From: Naematelia aurantialba
Lineage: Eukaryota; Basidiomycota; Tremellomycetes; Tremellales; Naemateliaceae
Assembly (NCBI GenBank): GCA_021527695.1
Contig: JAKFAO010000009.1
Location: forward strand, 372,001 to 436,000
Reading direction: 5' to 3'
Length of the DNA: 64,000 nucleotides
Every line of letters starts with the position of its first letter. Position 1 is the stretch's first letter. The position numbers and the translations under genes are program-made. The notes beneath the pieces were generated by a model. It had not been told where the DNA came from, did not search any database, and saw only the letters and a program-made list of their open reading frames with translations. This document shows positions 10,647-22,460 of this stretch, in pieces.

Positions 10647-13600
10647 ATGGCAAAGGCGAATGCGAAGAAGCTAGACGATGCGAAGAAGAAGGGATCGATT
10701 CTGAGCTTTTTCCAGAAATCGCCAGCCGGAGCGGCAGGAGCGACACGAAAGCACAGCGACGGAGATGTCAAGCCTGGCTTGGCTCCTATCGCGTCGGGCA
10801 AGCGACTCACGAGCAAGATAAGATCCAAAAAATCAGAAACCGACGATGTGTACGGCTCCTCGAACGATCCAGTCGTGATCAGCGACGACGATGAGTCGAC
10901 TTCATTTCCCCCGCCGCCACTACAGACTCACGCGTCAAGTGGATCGAAGCGGCGGCGTTTATCGCCTCGTACCCGGCCGGTCCTGGGCGACGTGATCGGG
11001 CTCCATCCGTCGCCGGTAGCCGGGCCTTCTCAGACTCCACCAAGATCGTGCTCACCGCCTCCCCCACCTACGCTCGAAGTCCCGCCGCCTATCGCGTCTC
11101 TACCTGGATTCCAGCCGCCACCGTCTTGGCCTCAAATCATCAATACTGCAGAGATCGGGGATCTGGATGGCGGCGAGGATGAGGAAGATGAAGATGACGA
11201 CGCAATTCCCCCGAGCGATCCAGAAGACGGGAGGGACGATGGACAGATTACCCATGACCCCGGCGATGACGAAGACGAAGGCGGAGTCAGTGATCCGCTT
11301 CTCGGCATGGAGGTCGACGACGACGAGCCTCAACTCTTACCTGATCCTCCGCCGGCGACATATGGTGCTGGCCTGTCGCCAGTCCCGATGGATGTCGATA
11401 TGGAGTGGGACGAAGGGGACGATGAAGGTATGGGAATGGAGGAAGAAGGGGACGACGAAGCGAGCGAGATTGTCGAGACCCCTCCTCCGCGCGGAGGTAC
11501 CGGTGCTGCAAAGATCACGAATTGTCCCATCTGCGGCATCTCATTACGTGGAAAGGTCAACACTGTTCGTGTTCGACCGTTTTCGCACAACATGGAAGCT
11601 GACTAGCTCAGGTCGTACAGCATCACATCAACAATTGTCTAGATGCGCCATTAACGTCTGGAGTCCCAAAGAGCCGGATCAACCGCCCAATCTCGTCATT
11701 CAACCATACCATGTCGCCGGCGCCATCTACCCCGTCTCCACCGCCTGAGGAAGTCTCCAAAGGACCCAATGCTTTCTCGGTGCTGATGAGTGGACACAAG
11801 GAGCGGGAACAGTGGAAGGACGTTGAGGTTGATCTGAAACGGGATGGGAAGAGGATCTCTGGGAGACGAAAAGCCCCCTTCTACAAGGTGAGGCCCCGAC
11901 TGACTGGAGGTTTTCTTGCCCAGAATAACGCACTGACCTGGACGGAACAGGTCTTGACGGGAATGCCAGTCGCGGTAGATGCGTTCAGATATGGAGCAAT
12001 ACCAAAAGTCACTGCGTATCTTCTAACGTGAGTCATGTGAGGTTGGCCCAGTCGATCACTAAGCCTTCCCAGACACGCCCATTCAGACCACTACACAAAT
12101 CTATCAAAGAACTGGACTCACGGACCAATCTACTGCTCAAAGACCACCGCCAACCTGATTGTGCATATGCTGGGAGTGGAGCCAAAATGGGTTGTAAGTG
12201 TCTTGATGCTGATTACTTAAGCTCTGCTCATCAATATAGCACGGCCTGCCTGATGACGTCCCTTTCGAAATGCCCAATACAGGTGGCGTCAAGGTGACAC
12301 CTATCGAGGCAAACCATTGTGAGTTTCTAGCCTGTACGCGTCTGTTCGACTCACAATAACATGCAGGTCCCGGATCGTCCATCTTCCTCTTTGAGGGTCC
12401 CCAATCTGTCAATGCAGGGGACTCCGGCTTCAAGTCTCCATATGTGGGCTCAAAGCGCATCTTTCGCTATCTTCATTGCGGCGACTTCCGAGCGTACGTC
12501 GCCTGACGGGTGGGGTACGAGTACTGATGTGGTACAGGTGCCCCAAGATGGTCCTACACCCAGACATTGTTCGTGCACGAATCGACACGTGCTACCTCGA
12601 TACAACTTACTTGAACCCGAAATATTGCTTTCCCCCACAACCACAGGTGATCAATGCCTGTGCAACACTTGCTCGACGGACGGCCGTTGGGATTTCCGCC
12701 GATGCCCCACCCACCAAAGATGTAAAGCCCGACGTAAAACCAGATATCAAGCCTGATCTGGACGGTAACGGCGTTATCGATGTGAAGCCTGACATTATTG
12801 TGGACAGGTATGCTGCCGAGGCGGAGGGACAAGAACGCGCCAAGGCCATGATGCAGGGCTGGCTGGTGAAGAAGGGGTCTGAGGAAGACGTCAAGGATGG
12901 ATTAGACATGGAGGAACAAAAACCGAAAGGCCGGACATTGATCGTCATGGGTACATACTCGATCGGCAAAGAGCGGATCGTCAAGGGTAAGTCGATTGTC
13001 GCGAAAGTTGATTGTGGTGAAATGCCAGGCAGGATGCTGATGAAGTCCAGCGGTGGCGAAAGCAATTGCTTCAAAGATCTATTGCGATCCGCGCAAGCGG
13101 TCTATTCTTCTGTGTCAGACGGATCCTGAACTCCACGAGCTGCTCACGGACGATCCGCTCGATGCCCAAGTGCATCTCTTGCCCCTAGGGAATATCTCTC
13201 TGGACCGGTTACAGCCATACCTGCATCGCCTGGCACCGCATTTCGACAGGGTGCTCGGGTTCCGCCCGACGGGCTGGACGTACACTGCTCCGGCGGGGAC
13301 GGATATGATGCCTGATGTGAATATGGTTATTAGGAGGGATCAGTCGAGATGGTTCAGTGAGGCAGGGCTCAAGCCTATGCGCGGGAGCTGTCGGCAGTTT
13401 ATGATGTATGGTGAGTTGAGTGGGTTGCTCGGACCCCTGCGTTTATACAGCTGACGCGTGGTAGGGGTCCCATACAGCGAGCACTCGAGTTTCTTCGAGT
13501 TGACCTGCTTTGCGCTGAGCCTTCCGGGACCGGACCTCAAGATGATCGCAACAGTCAACGTAGGGAATGAGAAGAGGTGCGTAGCCACCGAAAAGCAGGA

Positions 13601-13730
13601 TGTTGACGGGCTGCCTAGTCGAGCAAAGATGAAGAAGTGGTTTGAAAAGTGGTCAGCGGAGAAAGCTAAGCGAAAGGAGAAGAACCTGCCGGTGGTGGTC
13701 GACTACCGGGACGTGACTTATGTGAGCTGA
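10647..13730 (+). CDS. PSO2: PSO2/SNM1 DNA interstrand cross-link repair nuclease
   Basis: Metallo-beta-lactamase/beta-CASP 5' exonuclease of the SNM1 family. Exon 1 (10647-11555) encodes a disordered acidic N-terminus with the PIP-box-like KGSILSFF at residues 15-22, and a UBZ-type zinc finger split by an intron (CPICG...VVQHHINNCLD). Later exons give AVDAFRYGAIPKVTAYLLT and the metal site HAHSDHYTNLSKNW. They continue with VTPIEANHCPGSSIFLF, FRYLHCGDFRA and DTTYLNPKYCFP, then RTLIVMGTYSIGKERI and SILLCQTDPE. The protein ends KNLPVVVDYRDVTYVS. About ten exons. All catalytic motifs of the family (HxHxDH, the GTYSIGKE segment) are intact. An insertion of KPD repeats (DVKPDVKPDIKPD) sits in the beta-CASP region. 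Nuclear by family. Confidence 0.94.
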
Positions 13731-14107
13731 TCTGGTTGTGGGGCATGCTGACGTTGTTCAGTGGTGACGTGACGAGTGTCTTGCGGCAAGGATTGACTGA
13801 TGTGGGCACCGGGATGGAGCATTCTCTTCAAAGCCTGTAACAAGCTTGTATCAATAGGCATTTTTCCCCCAGACGGCGTATGCAGTAGAGTGTGATGCAG
13901 CCTGTGCACCCATTTATGCCGTCTGTTATTCTCAGCCTCTCCGCTGACACGAGAACATAAATCCGCCTGCGCCTGGCCAATACAGAACAATCCAAAGTGG
14001 AATCGGAATCCACGCGTGCCACCGAACGGCAAGACTATTTTCCGCTGTCCTTCCTGTGTTTCCAGAGAACAAAGCCTCCTTTGCTGCTTTCCTCAACTGC
14101 ACGAGTT
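13731..14107. other. Intergenic between PSO2 and F-box gene
   Basis: About 380 bases. The PSO2 3' region and the F-box gene promoter must lie here. No other gene or RNA is seen. Confidence 0.4.
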
Positions 14108-16932
14108 ATGCGACGTATACTGCGCCGACTGTCTTCAGCACTCTCGGAGCCTGCAGCGCCTATTCCAGAAGATACGGCATTACCGCCGCCGTCGCTGTCG
14201 TCCACTTCTCCTCGGGTACAAGTATCGGCGTCTGCAATGTCGGCCCCGAGACCCCCGCTGTACGCTTACGAGGTGCCGCCAGAGGATGGGCGATGTCTCC
14301 TGCTGCAGCTGCCGGAGACGGTCCTTGTGCGCATCTTTGGCCGGCTGGACCGCGTCTCTCTCACGCGCTCGTTCAGAGTACGTCTTTTGTCCTGCCTTGG
14401 GTCCACACTCAGTTCTACACACACACTCACAGACTGTTAAACTCTCTCTCCCTCCGCCCGCCCCCAACCCACCTGCCTTTCGTCCAGGCTCTCCTTCACT
14501 ACTTCCATCTGCATCACCAACTCCAACACCGATCCGAGCTGACATGCGATCGTTCCATTACCTAGCTGTGCAAATCCTTGCACGCACTCCTAACGACATC
14601 GACCGATCTCGTCCTGCAACACATGTTGCAGACGTCGTCGCTTATTTTGAACCCCTTGTCCCGCCTCCCAGACCCCTCAGACCCCCAGCACGTCCCGTCC
14701 TCCAAGCACGAGCTGCTCATGACGCTGCGCGAGCGGATGGCGCGGTTCCGTACGCTCGCGCCGAGGCGGGTCGAGCGGCTGGAAATCACCGAGCCAGAGG
14801 GCACGCTGTACGAGTATCTCGAGGGCACACTCATGCGGAGCATTGGCGGCGTCACTGCCGCCCGTGGTGGGACTATCGGCTTCTGGGACCTCACCCGGGT
14901 AGGAGAGGGTGGTGAGTGGGAGGATGTGGCAGAGCCAGAGCTGGACGCACCCCAGCAACAGCAACCGCAACTGCAACTGCAACTGCAACTTGGACAAGAG
15001 GACGATGCGGATACAGAACTCGTGGCGGGGGACGGAATGGACATCGAATTGGAAGTCGAAGGTGGGGCAGGGGAAGCAATGCAGGTGACAGAGCCGGAGA
15101 TGGTCGGAGACAGCGATGTCGCACATGAGACAGAGGAGAGGGTCAAGAGGGTCAGGACGTTTGGGTTCGACGTAGCGGAGTTTGCGGTCGACCCGGGACA
15201 AGATCTACTCGTCCTCGTCGAGATCAAGTGAGTGCAGCAATCATCATCCTTCCGTGCTTGCATAACCCACGTGAACCGACAGCATGTCTACTCGATAAGC
15301 TAGCACAGCTGGTGCTGACACGATGGACTCAGACCAAACGCACCACGGCAATACAAGATGCTCATCCACCTCCTCACTCTCTCGACCTTCATGCCCCACC
15401 CGATGGCCCGGATGCCGGTGCTCGAATGGCCGTCCACGCTGAATCGCCGGATCATCAAGCTCGGGTTTCAGATCTGCGACGATGGCTTGTTCATCTTGTA
15501 CCACAATGTCCGTGGAGGAGCGCATGATCAGCTCTGCGGCTGGCAGTGGACCACCGGACGGCACGGCGTTGTGAGTACTATCCTGTCTGCAGTACACCAA
15601 TGTAGTTGCACCGCCACAATATGTTCTCACCAGATGGGTTTTACGTTAACGCTCCACTCTCGTTTCGGAATCATTCATGTTCCCCAACTGAAGCTCTTCC
15701 AGAACTGACCAAAATGCTGACTCTCCATAGACCATGAGGGCATTCCCCACCATGTCATTTGAGAGCTTTGTTCTCCTCTCCCCATCGGCCTTTGTCATCG
15801 CCACTATCGTGACGCACCTCGACCCGCTCAGCGAGATCATTGAAGATCTCAATAATCCAGACGACCTGTTCTTCACCCATCACCTACATCTGTATGCTTT
15901 TCCTCCCTTTGCATCGATTCTCGTGCCCAATGATCCTGCCGAGCCGTTTCCACCACCGCACACAGCCGTTCACGTCGCGACGCTCGACTTGCCTAGATTC
16001 TACGTCAATATTGGCGAGCAGATCCCGCCGCCGCGACTTTTGATTCGCACTGATCCGCCACCGCGGCATACCCTACCGCTCCATCCCAGAGACAGGATCC
16101 CGCCGTTTCATCCGACACCAGAGAGCGGAGTGATGATCATCGAAGTGTTCTGCCAGTTGCCCGATACAGATCGAACGCCTCACTATGTCATTGCGGTCCT
16201 GAAATCCACGTTGGCACAGTATCTTCCAGCGCCAACCAGTCCGCTGTTGTTCCAAGCTTTCCCGCGGCCGGCGCCAGTCGTCCCTTGGCCGACGTTGGCA
16301 CCGCATGTCCGTCTTCTCGGACCCGATATGGAACCGTCCAGTAAGTTGTTTCTCTTTCTGAGGCTCAGTAGGAACGAGGAATAATGGGGAACTCAGACTG
16401 GGTTTGTTATGTCTATCAATATCGCTTCGCGACCATTCGTTCTCATCCAGATGGTGGTGTGGCGAAGCTGCGAGTGTATGATTTCGATCCTCTTCGAGCT
16501 CGCAAAGAACTATACGCGCGACGTGATCGCCTGTCACCTGGGGATACTGCCGCGAGCGCGGATTCGAACGCCGTATCGCCGCCTGCGAAACGGCGAGCTG
16601 TGTCCTTCTCCCTTCGCGGTCTCGGCTCGAGCTCGTCTGCGCCGACACATGACGGAGCGAGTGATGGGGTCCATCTCGTTACAGCCGAGACGGTGTCACG
16701 GGGCGATCGACCCCTGAGCTCGGAGGTTCGCACCGGCGGCAAGATGCCGTATATCTACGTGGAGAGGAACACGACAGCAGATGTGGTCCTCGTCGATGGC
16801 GAGAGGATCGTAGGTGTGGAGGTGAGTCTTGCGAATCGCGCCTAGTGTGGGCAGTGAGAGCTGACCGTGAAGGAGCATCACGACCCGTGGGGAGATCATG
16901 TCAGGACGGCGTTGGAAGTCATGGAGTTTTAG
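14108..16932 (+). CDS. F-box protein with large C-terminal region
   Basis: Multi-exon protein. After a disordered start, residues about 60-90 read LLLQLPETVLVRIFGRLDRVSLTRSFR, the N-terminal half of an F-box (LP..L..IF..L). This suggests a Skp1-Cul1-F-box ubiquitin ligase adaptor. The region after the F-box contains ERLEITEPEGTLYEYLEGT, a Gln/Leu- and acidic-rich insert, and DVAEFAVDPGQDLLVLVEI, typical of basidiomycete F-box proteins with beta-propeller-like C-termini (W/D-rich strands such as LCGWQWTTG). Further exons give FESFVLLSPSAFVIATI and a Pro-rich stretch, and the last exon ends EHHDPWGDHVRTALEVMEF. The substrate is unknown. Introns are clear, though the exon just after the F-box is uncertain. 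Confidence 0.8.
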
Positions 16933-17091
16933 TAGATGACTGCACAGTGTGCATCGTTCGCTGTGATTACTGATGAGGAGTACGGGGTGTCCCGTTAGAA
17001 TGCAGGGCAGTGATTCTAGTATGTTGCTATTGTATGTGAGGCTGGTCTTTTGTATCATGGCCATATGCCTTATGCATGTCCTATAGCGCCG

Positions 17092-17799
17092 TCACCGTCC
17101 TTGTTCCTGTTTCTTTAGCCCGAGGATAGTACCCATATGAAGGTGCTCCTTCCCTGGTCCAGCGCCTGTAGGACCTCTCTGTACATACACCTCGTCATGT
17201 AGCACTCTCAGCCCCATGCGTTCGTAGAACCCCCGCTGTTCGATCCTGGCATTGAAATGGAACAATGTCGGCTCTTGCTCGGCCGCCGCAATGGCATGCA
17301 GAAGCAACTTTCTGCCGACACCTCTCCCCTGCAGGCGCTTTGCGACTGCGAACTTGCGGAGCTGGATGTGTCGATTCACCTCGGATAATTGGGCTTGGAG
17401 GTCAGCAGGGAGCGTGTCGAGCGGCCGGGGGTAGGCCTGCCGAGTAAGGGTCAGGACGCCTATCGGTGCCGAAGGCGGGGTAGCGGCATGGGTACCTGGA
17501 CTGGCGGAGGAAGTTGAGCCCGGGGTGGAGGAAGTGGTGGGCTCAGGGATGGAGGTGGACAATGTAGAGCCAGTGGGAACAGGTATAAAGGCACCAAAGT
17601 GCAGAGTGGTAGGTTCATAGTCGTACCATTCGAGCTGCGAGTCCAGCGGGATCTGCGGCCACAGGTTCTCGTGTCGCAGGGGAGGGATGAGCGAGACGGG
17701 GATCTCCCGGATCTCGAGCGCCGACACCGTGACCGACGGAGCAGCGGCCGAGGGTCCTGGATCAGCGGATGAGCTTGGTTCTACAGGTAAGTGCGTCAT
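17092..17799 (-). CDS. GNAT-family N-acetyltransferase
   Basis: Intronless 235-residue protein. The GNAT signature is plain: FAVAKRLQGRGVGRKLLLHA (motif A, with the acetyl-CoA pyrophosphate loop Q-x-x-G-x-G), preceded by the strand GVLTLTRQAYP and followed by FHFNARIEQRGFYERMGL (motif B). A Ser/Thr/Pro-rich insert of about 35 residues splits the N-terminal strands. The substrate cannot be read from sequence; the family includes small-molecule and protein acetyltransferases. The start is the only sensible ATG. Head to head with CHK1. Confidence 0.88.
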   Translation of the reverse strand: MTHLPVEPSSSADPGPSAAAPSVTVSALEIREIPVSLIPPLRHENLWPQIPLDSQLEWYDYEPTTLHFGAFIPVPTGSTLSTSIPEPTTSSTPGSTSSASPGTHAATPPSAPIGVLTLTRQAYPRPLDTLPADLQAQLSEVNRHIQLRKFAVAKRLQGRGVGRKLLLHAIAAAEQEPTLFHFNARIEQRGFYERMGLRVLHDEVYVQRGPTGAGPGKEHLHMGTILGLKKQEQGR

Positions 17800-18099
17800 G
17801 TCTGCTCGTTGTGCAAAGTCATTGCTCTAAATGGAGAAGAGGCATTCGACACCGAAGCCGTGCTGGTAGATTAGATTTCAAGAAATCGAGTCGGGCTTGT
17901 CGGGCTGTGGCCGAAAGGGTCACGTGACCGGGTGACGCGACCGCTGAACGCGACTTTCTTTCCTTCGCTTTCCTTCCTGCTGTCTCTCTCGACAAAGCAT
18001 CCTCCCTCAACGTCTCTTCGACGTCTCTTCGTCCTCCTTGTCGTCTTCCTCAACTCGCAGCTGCCCTCTACCCAACTCGGTATCCAGAGCCCATTTGTC
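17800..18099. promoter_or_regulatory. Bidirectional promoter region of GNAT gene and CHK1
   Basis: 300 bases separate the two divergent start codons, so both promoters and leaders must share this space. It includes a pyrimidine-rich CTTTC/CTTCC stretch at about 17950-18050 on the CHK1 side. The CHK1 frame stays open upstream to 17932, but that part is low-complexity and unlike the kinase. No specific factor site is identified. Confidence 0.45.
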
Positions 18100-20109
18100 A
18101 TGGACGGCGCTGGGCCGTCGACCCTTCGATATCCATCCATCAAAGGATACCGGCTGGGCGAGGAGATTGGCGGTGGAGGTTTCTCCAAGTGAGTTAGATC
18201 TCTACTGGTAGTCTCATAAACCTCGATTTGTCGTCAGAGCAAATAGTTGACACCGTCACCAACGTGGTGCCGGACTTCTGAATGAATGGCCGAGTGGCTG
18301 TGCTCTCACTGACGCAGCAGAGTCTTTCGAGCGATCGATGACACCACCTCCCGTATCGCCGCCTGTAAGGTGATCAACCTCTTCATATCTCCTACCCTCG
18401 GATACGGCACACCAAACGTCAAGGAGCTCCAGAAAGAGGTTCAGGTACATAAGAGCTTGCGGCACCAGTATATCCTCGAATTCCTGCATTCAGAGGTCAT
18501 CGATAGAGACAAAGAGGCCGAGGGATGGGTGCCGGGGTTGTACATGCTGTTGGAGCTGGCTGTAGGTGGAGACCTGTTTGACAAGATTGGTAAGTAACTG
18601 TGGGGTCTGGAAGCGCGGAGAGCTGAGACGCCTCAGCGCCGGATGTGGGTGTTCCTGAGGATCTTGCAAAGTTCTACTTTTCTCAGCTTGCCTCTGGACT
18701 GGTAAGCAGACCGCACATCCCAGCATCTATGCCGTAACTGACTCAGCTAGGAATTCATCCACTCCAAAGGCATAGCACATCGCGATCTAAAGCCAGAAAA
18801 TCTTCTTCTAGCTGCCAATGGCAATTTGAAGATCTCTGACTTTGGCCTCTGTGCTGTGTTCCGGCATAAGGGCAAGACTCGATTGTTGAGCGGTAGATGT
18901 GGGAGTTTACCATACGTAGCTCCGGAGGTGAGTTTGTGGAATCTGTGTGTATTGGGATCTCAAGCTTATGCTCTTCTCAGCTGGGCGGTCCATCTGGGTC
19001 AGGATACGCCGCCGAACCAGTCGACATCTGGGGTCTAGGGGTGGTTCTGTATACCCTTTTGGTGGGAAGTTAGTTCAGCACCGTCCTCCCTGTCAACTGC
19101 ATGCTAATCAAAGACAGATACACCGTGGGATGAGCCATCAGAGAGTAGTCCCGAGTTCATGGCCTTCTTGACTGGGGAACTACTGCAATATGACCCCTGG
19201 ACAAGAATCATGGGGCAAGCAAGAGGTGAGCCCCCCTCTTGATTCCCTGTTGCCCATTCTCACACAGACAGCAATACTACTCGCGATGTTGACCGTAGAT
19301 CCAAATCAACGCATAACGATTGAAGGAATAAAGATGCATCCCTGGTGTTTGACGCAAGTATCGACTTTGGTGTGAGAACTCGAGCTGACCATCGTTCCAG
19401 ACCGAGTCAGCTCAACCGGGAGCAAATGGCGGAAGCCCTTACTCAGGGTCTGAGATCAACTGGAATGATGGCGATCGCAGATCCCACCTTCGCGTCTCAA
19501 GCATCGCAGGCCTATACTTCGGCGTACGTCACTCATCTTATGTTCCAGCATTCTAGCTCATCTGCCTCATAAGGCGCTCACAACGAGTGATTGGCGACAG
19601 TCAATGGGCGTCGCAGCTCAATCAGCAGGAATCACAGTTCATGCGTGCGACAGGTAACATCGTAAGTTTGCCTATCTCCGTATGAAGACGACGGAGTTAA
19701 CGCTAGGAAAGACGCAAGGAGGTGATTTCAACAACAATACGACCCGTTTCTGGCTTGCACTCAATCCCCTCGATTCCTTGCGCTTGCTCGTGCCTGTTCT
19801 GCAACACGAACTTGGCGAATCAAACGTCCGTATCGACGAGGCTCGGGGCCACGTCACGGTTGGGAAAGCGGCGGGTTACAAGTCCGTCCAAGGTACATTT
19901 GTTGTCCGGACGAGCGATAGCCTGGCAGCCGAGGGCCAAAGCCTCGTCACCATGAAGCGAGCACAGGTAGGTTTCTCTTACAAAGGGATTCGGCGCAGAT
20001 ACTTACTTATCCTCGTCCATGTTAGGGCTCAATATTGCATTGGAGAGCATTTTGGTGGAGCATCGTGCGGCATCACCGGATAGAACCATATGTTGTCAAA
20101 GGGGATTAA
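18100..20109 (+). CDS. CHK1: CHK1 DNA-damage checkpoint kinase
   Basis: Ser/Thr kinase. The Gly loop [15 protein letters not shown], the Lys strand [10 protein letters not shown], and LGRG-hinge segment [17 protein letters not shown] lead to the catalytic loop [14 protein letters not shown] loop [20 protein letters not shown] and GSLPYVAPE. Then come [26 protein letters not shown] and [26 protein letters not shown] and the TPWD/EP segment are diagnostic of Chk1. The C-terminus ([16 protein letters not shown] to [19 protein letters not shown]) matches the Chk1 KA1-like autoinhibitory domain. About nine exons, all key residues intact. Chk1 is activated by Rad3/ATR and blocks mitotic entry after damage. 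The start is MDGAGPS, in frame with but downstream of a non-kinase leader. Confidence 0.94.
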
Positions 20110-20292
20110 TGCAGGTCACATGCCCGACCATCCTTTATCGAGCGTTCTCCAAGGTCAATGTGTCGGTCCTTCTGATGCACTCCTCCCAAACCTGGCTCGG
20201 TCTGGTATATCCTCCCCGTCTCTTTGCATCATTCTCAACACATCATAAGCATTCTCATCTCACTGCTCAACTAGTCCTCAGACTGCACTACG

Positions 20293-21492
20293 TTAGTGGT
20301 GAAAGTCTAACACGTTCTCGTGCATTGCCATTCCCGGGTACCAATGATCCGCCACATCCTCCTCGTCTGTCTCGCCCGACTCTGAGGTGATTTCTTGAGC
20401 CATAATTTCGCCAGTCTCTTGATGAAACTCGAGCTGTCTCTCAGTTAGCTCGTTCGCGGCCTTCTGAGTGCTGCCGACTCCTGCTTGAGGTGCTCCGTCT
20501 GCCGTGGCACTCTCTCTGTCTTCCCCATCCGCCATGCTCATGTCCGAGTCTTGCTGCATGGCCGCAGATGTGTTGCTGTACGGACTACCCGTCTCCGCGT
20601 TCCGATCAATCGAATCGTGGTCACTGTCGTCGGACCTCTCCCCGTCATCCAATTCGTTGAACTCGTCGCCTTCGTCGGGTTCAGAAGCCGAAGACGCAGT
20701 CTCGCCGCGGTCATCCTCGTCGCTTCCCTGTTCTTCTCTGGAAGCAGATTCGAAGTCCGTCAGATCGTCGCTCGACTTCTCGTTCTGGTTGTAGAACGGG
20801 GGTGGAGCTGGGACAATGCCGGACGGCAGTGTTTCCGCGTCTTCCGTCTCCTCCGGCTCGACTAGCCAGAATATCTCATCCTCGGAGTCAGGTGATTCAC
20901 TGCGGGCTGAAGCCTTCTCGGATTTTTCAATGGCTGTTCGCTTCTTGAGCAGCTCGTCTGTGTTGATAAACCCACTCACGAGTAGGTCGAATACGTCGGA
21001 CGCCACGGGTTCTGCATCGCCAGTCCAGAGGTGGCCGCGGACGTGGGTGCTGAAGACTAGGCTTCTGTCGTGGTCCTGGTCGACCACAAAGTCCAACTCG
21101 CCCATCCGGCTGGCATGCTCCGTGGTGAAGTTGACGGAGATGTCTGTGCCGATGAGATCGAGGTGGTTGGGAGCGGGACGGAAGGTCAGGTTGTCGACGA
21201 GGCCAGGACGGATGACGTTGGCCCAGCTCTCGAGGCTCATGTCGAGGTGGTCGTCGGGCGGCGCACCGCTCGCCACATGTCGGTCTAGCACCACGCGAGA
21301 GAGGCACCACGTCGGCAGCTGGACCACGGCCAACTGGCACTCGTGCCCGAGCGGCCGGGCAGGCGTCAGCACCAGGTCCGAGCCCAGTGACGCAGCCTTC
21401 ACGATGCTCCGTACGACGTCGACGCCCGTCAACGACCTGTCACTGATGTGAAGTGTCTGGAGTGACAAATCGGTGTCAGTAGACGTCTCCAT
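20293..21492 (-). CDS. Orphan protein with long acidic tail
   Basis: Unrecognised 399-residue single-exon protein. The frame is open farther upstream but the first ATG is at 21492. The N-terminal 195 residues look folded and include LTFRPAPNHLDL and VRGHLWTGDAEPVASDVFDL. These follow the same order as LRFQPPP...GGLALVHG in the 429 gene and ITFHPDP...VVGSLVN in the 23020-23805 gene. Residues from about 200 onward are Ser/Asp/Glu-rich (DDLTDF, EEQGSDEDD), almost certainly disordered. No signal peptide or membrane helix. Convergent with CHK1, 183 bases apart. Function unknown; family membership is a moderate inference. Confidence 0.65.
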   Translation of the reverse strand: METSTDTDLSLQTLHISDRSLTGVDVVRSIVKAASLGSDLVLTPARPLGHECQLAVVQLPTWCLSRVVLDRHVASGAPPDDHLDMSLESWANVIRPGLVDNLTFRPAPNHLDLIGTDISVNFTTEHASRMGELDFVVDQDHDRSLVFSTHVRGHLWTGDAEPVASDVFDLLVSGFINTDELLKKRTAIEKSEKASARSESPDSEDEIFWLVEPEETEDAETLPSGIVPAPPPFYNQNEKSSDDLTDFESASREEQGSDEDDRGETASSASEPDEGDEFNELDDGERSDDSDHDSIDRNAETGSPYSNTSAAMQQDSDMSMADGEDRESATADGAPQAGVGSTQKAANELTERQLEFHQETGEIMAQEITSESGETDEEDVADHWYPGMAMHENVLDFHH

Positions 21493-21899
21493 GAGTCGAT
21501 TCGCGGTGATGGGTCTGTCTGGCTGTTGAGATGAAAGAGATGAAATGGGGCAGTGTGGGTCTGGGTGTTGGGGCAATGCAGCGGACCCTCTCGTGCCACG
21601 ACTATATACTGTAGTGCCAGCGGCCCGCTGACAGTTTACGAGTTTCTTCCAACAGAAGGACCGGGCGTGGCAGCACCACGCACTGCCATGCGCTTGTCTC
21701 CTTTGTCACCGCGGTGTGTGAGGTGTGCGGTGCATCGGCTAGACGTCCAGCAGTGGAGCACGGTGGACCAGCGTGTCTCTGCTCTGACGCCGCCCGGCGC
21801 TCCACAGGACGCAGACCACAACACACCGAGAGCTGAGAGCTGAAAGCGCACGGAGCTCGTCGCCGAAGCCCGACCAGAGTTTCTCGGCGTCAGGCCAAA

Positions 21900-21918
21900 C
21901 CCCCCCCCCCCCCCCCCC
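21900..21918. repeat. Poly-C run of 19
   Basis: Uninterrupted C run on the plus strand. Length is likely to be unstable and prone to sequencing error. Confidence 0.9.
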
Positions 21919-22376
21919 TGTGCAGAAGGCGTCGGTCGTCGGGCGCGGCGGTCTCGCGTGACTCCTGAGTGAACGGAAGCGTGGCCTACAAGGAGCGGAA
22001 GCTGAGAAGAGTGACATGCCTGCGTAAAGTCAAAGTCATGCGGTGTCATGGTCCGACCGAGAGTGGAGCTGGAACGCAATTCGACCAGCCCGGTGCATCT
22101 GATCGAAGGTCCAGAATCGTAGCCAAGCAGATGAGCGGCGCGGTGGCTATGTACAGGATATACAGTAAGGTGTAAGCTAGCACAGCAATAGCGGCCTCGG
22201 GCGTATGGGTGCGAGTGCCGCCACGGGCATCCTTTGTACGCTGTATTGACAATTCCAGACCTTACCTCGGCGTCGACGTCGACGTCAACGTTCCTCACCA
22301 CGAACACCGATCGATAGAGCGGTGTCTACGTTGTCAGGAATTGTGGCTGTGTAAGGAAGGAGACTGTTCTTACAGA

Positions 22377-22460
22377 CATACGAGCATTTGAAGACACAAA
22401 ACAAGCATACGAGTATTTGAAGACACAAAACAAGCATACGAGTATTTGAAGACACAAAAG
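22377..22460. repeat. 29-bp tandem repeat, nearly three copies
   Basis: Copies start at 22377, 22406 and 22435. The unit contains CATACGAGTATTTGAAGACA and ends AAAACAAG. Copies are almost identical, with one C/T difference in the first, which suggests recent duplication. Confidence 0.85.

Noticed and set aside
17932..18099. N-terminal extension of CHK1
   Set aside because: In frame but low-complexity Leu/Ser from a pyrimidine-rich leader; the kinase normally starts just before the Gly loop, as with MDGAGPS.
21636..22307. 223-codon minus-strand frame over the poly-C spacer
   Set aside because: It includes the poly-C run as poly-Gly and has no protein-like composition or homologous motif.
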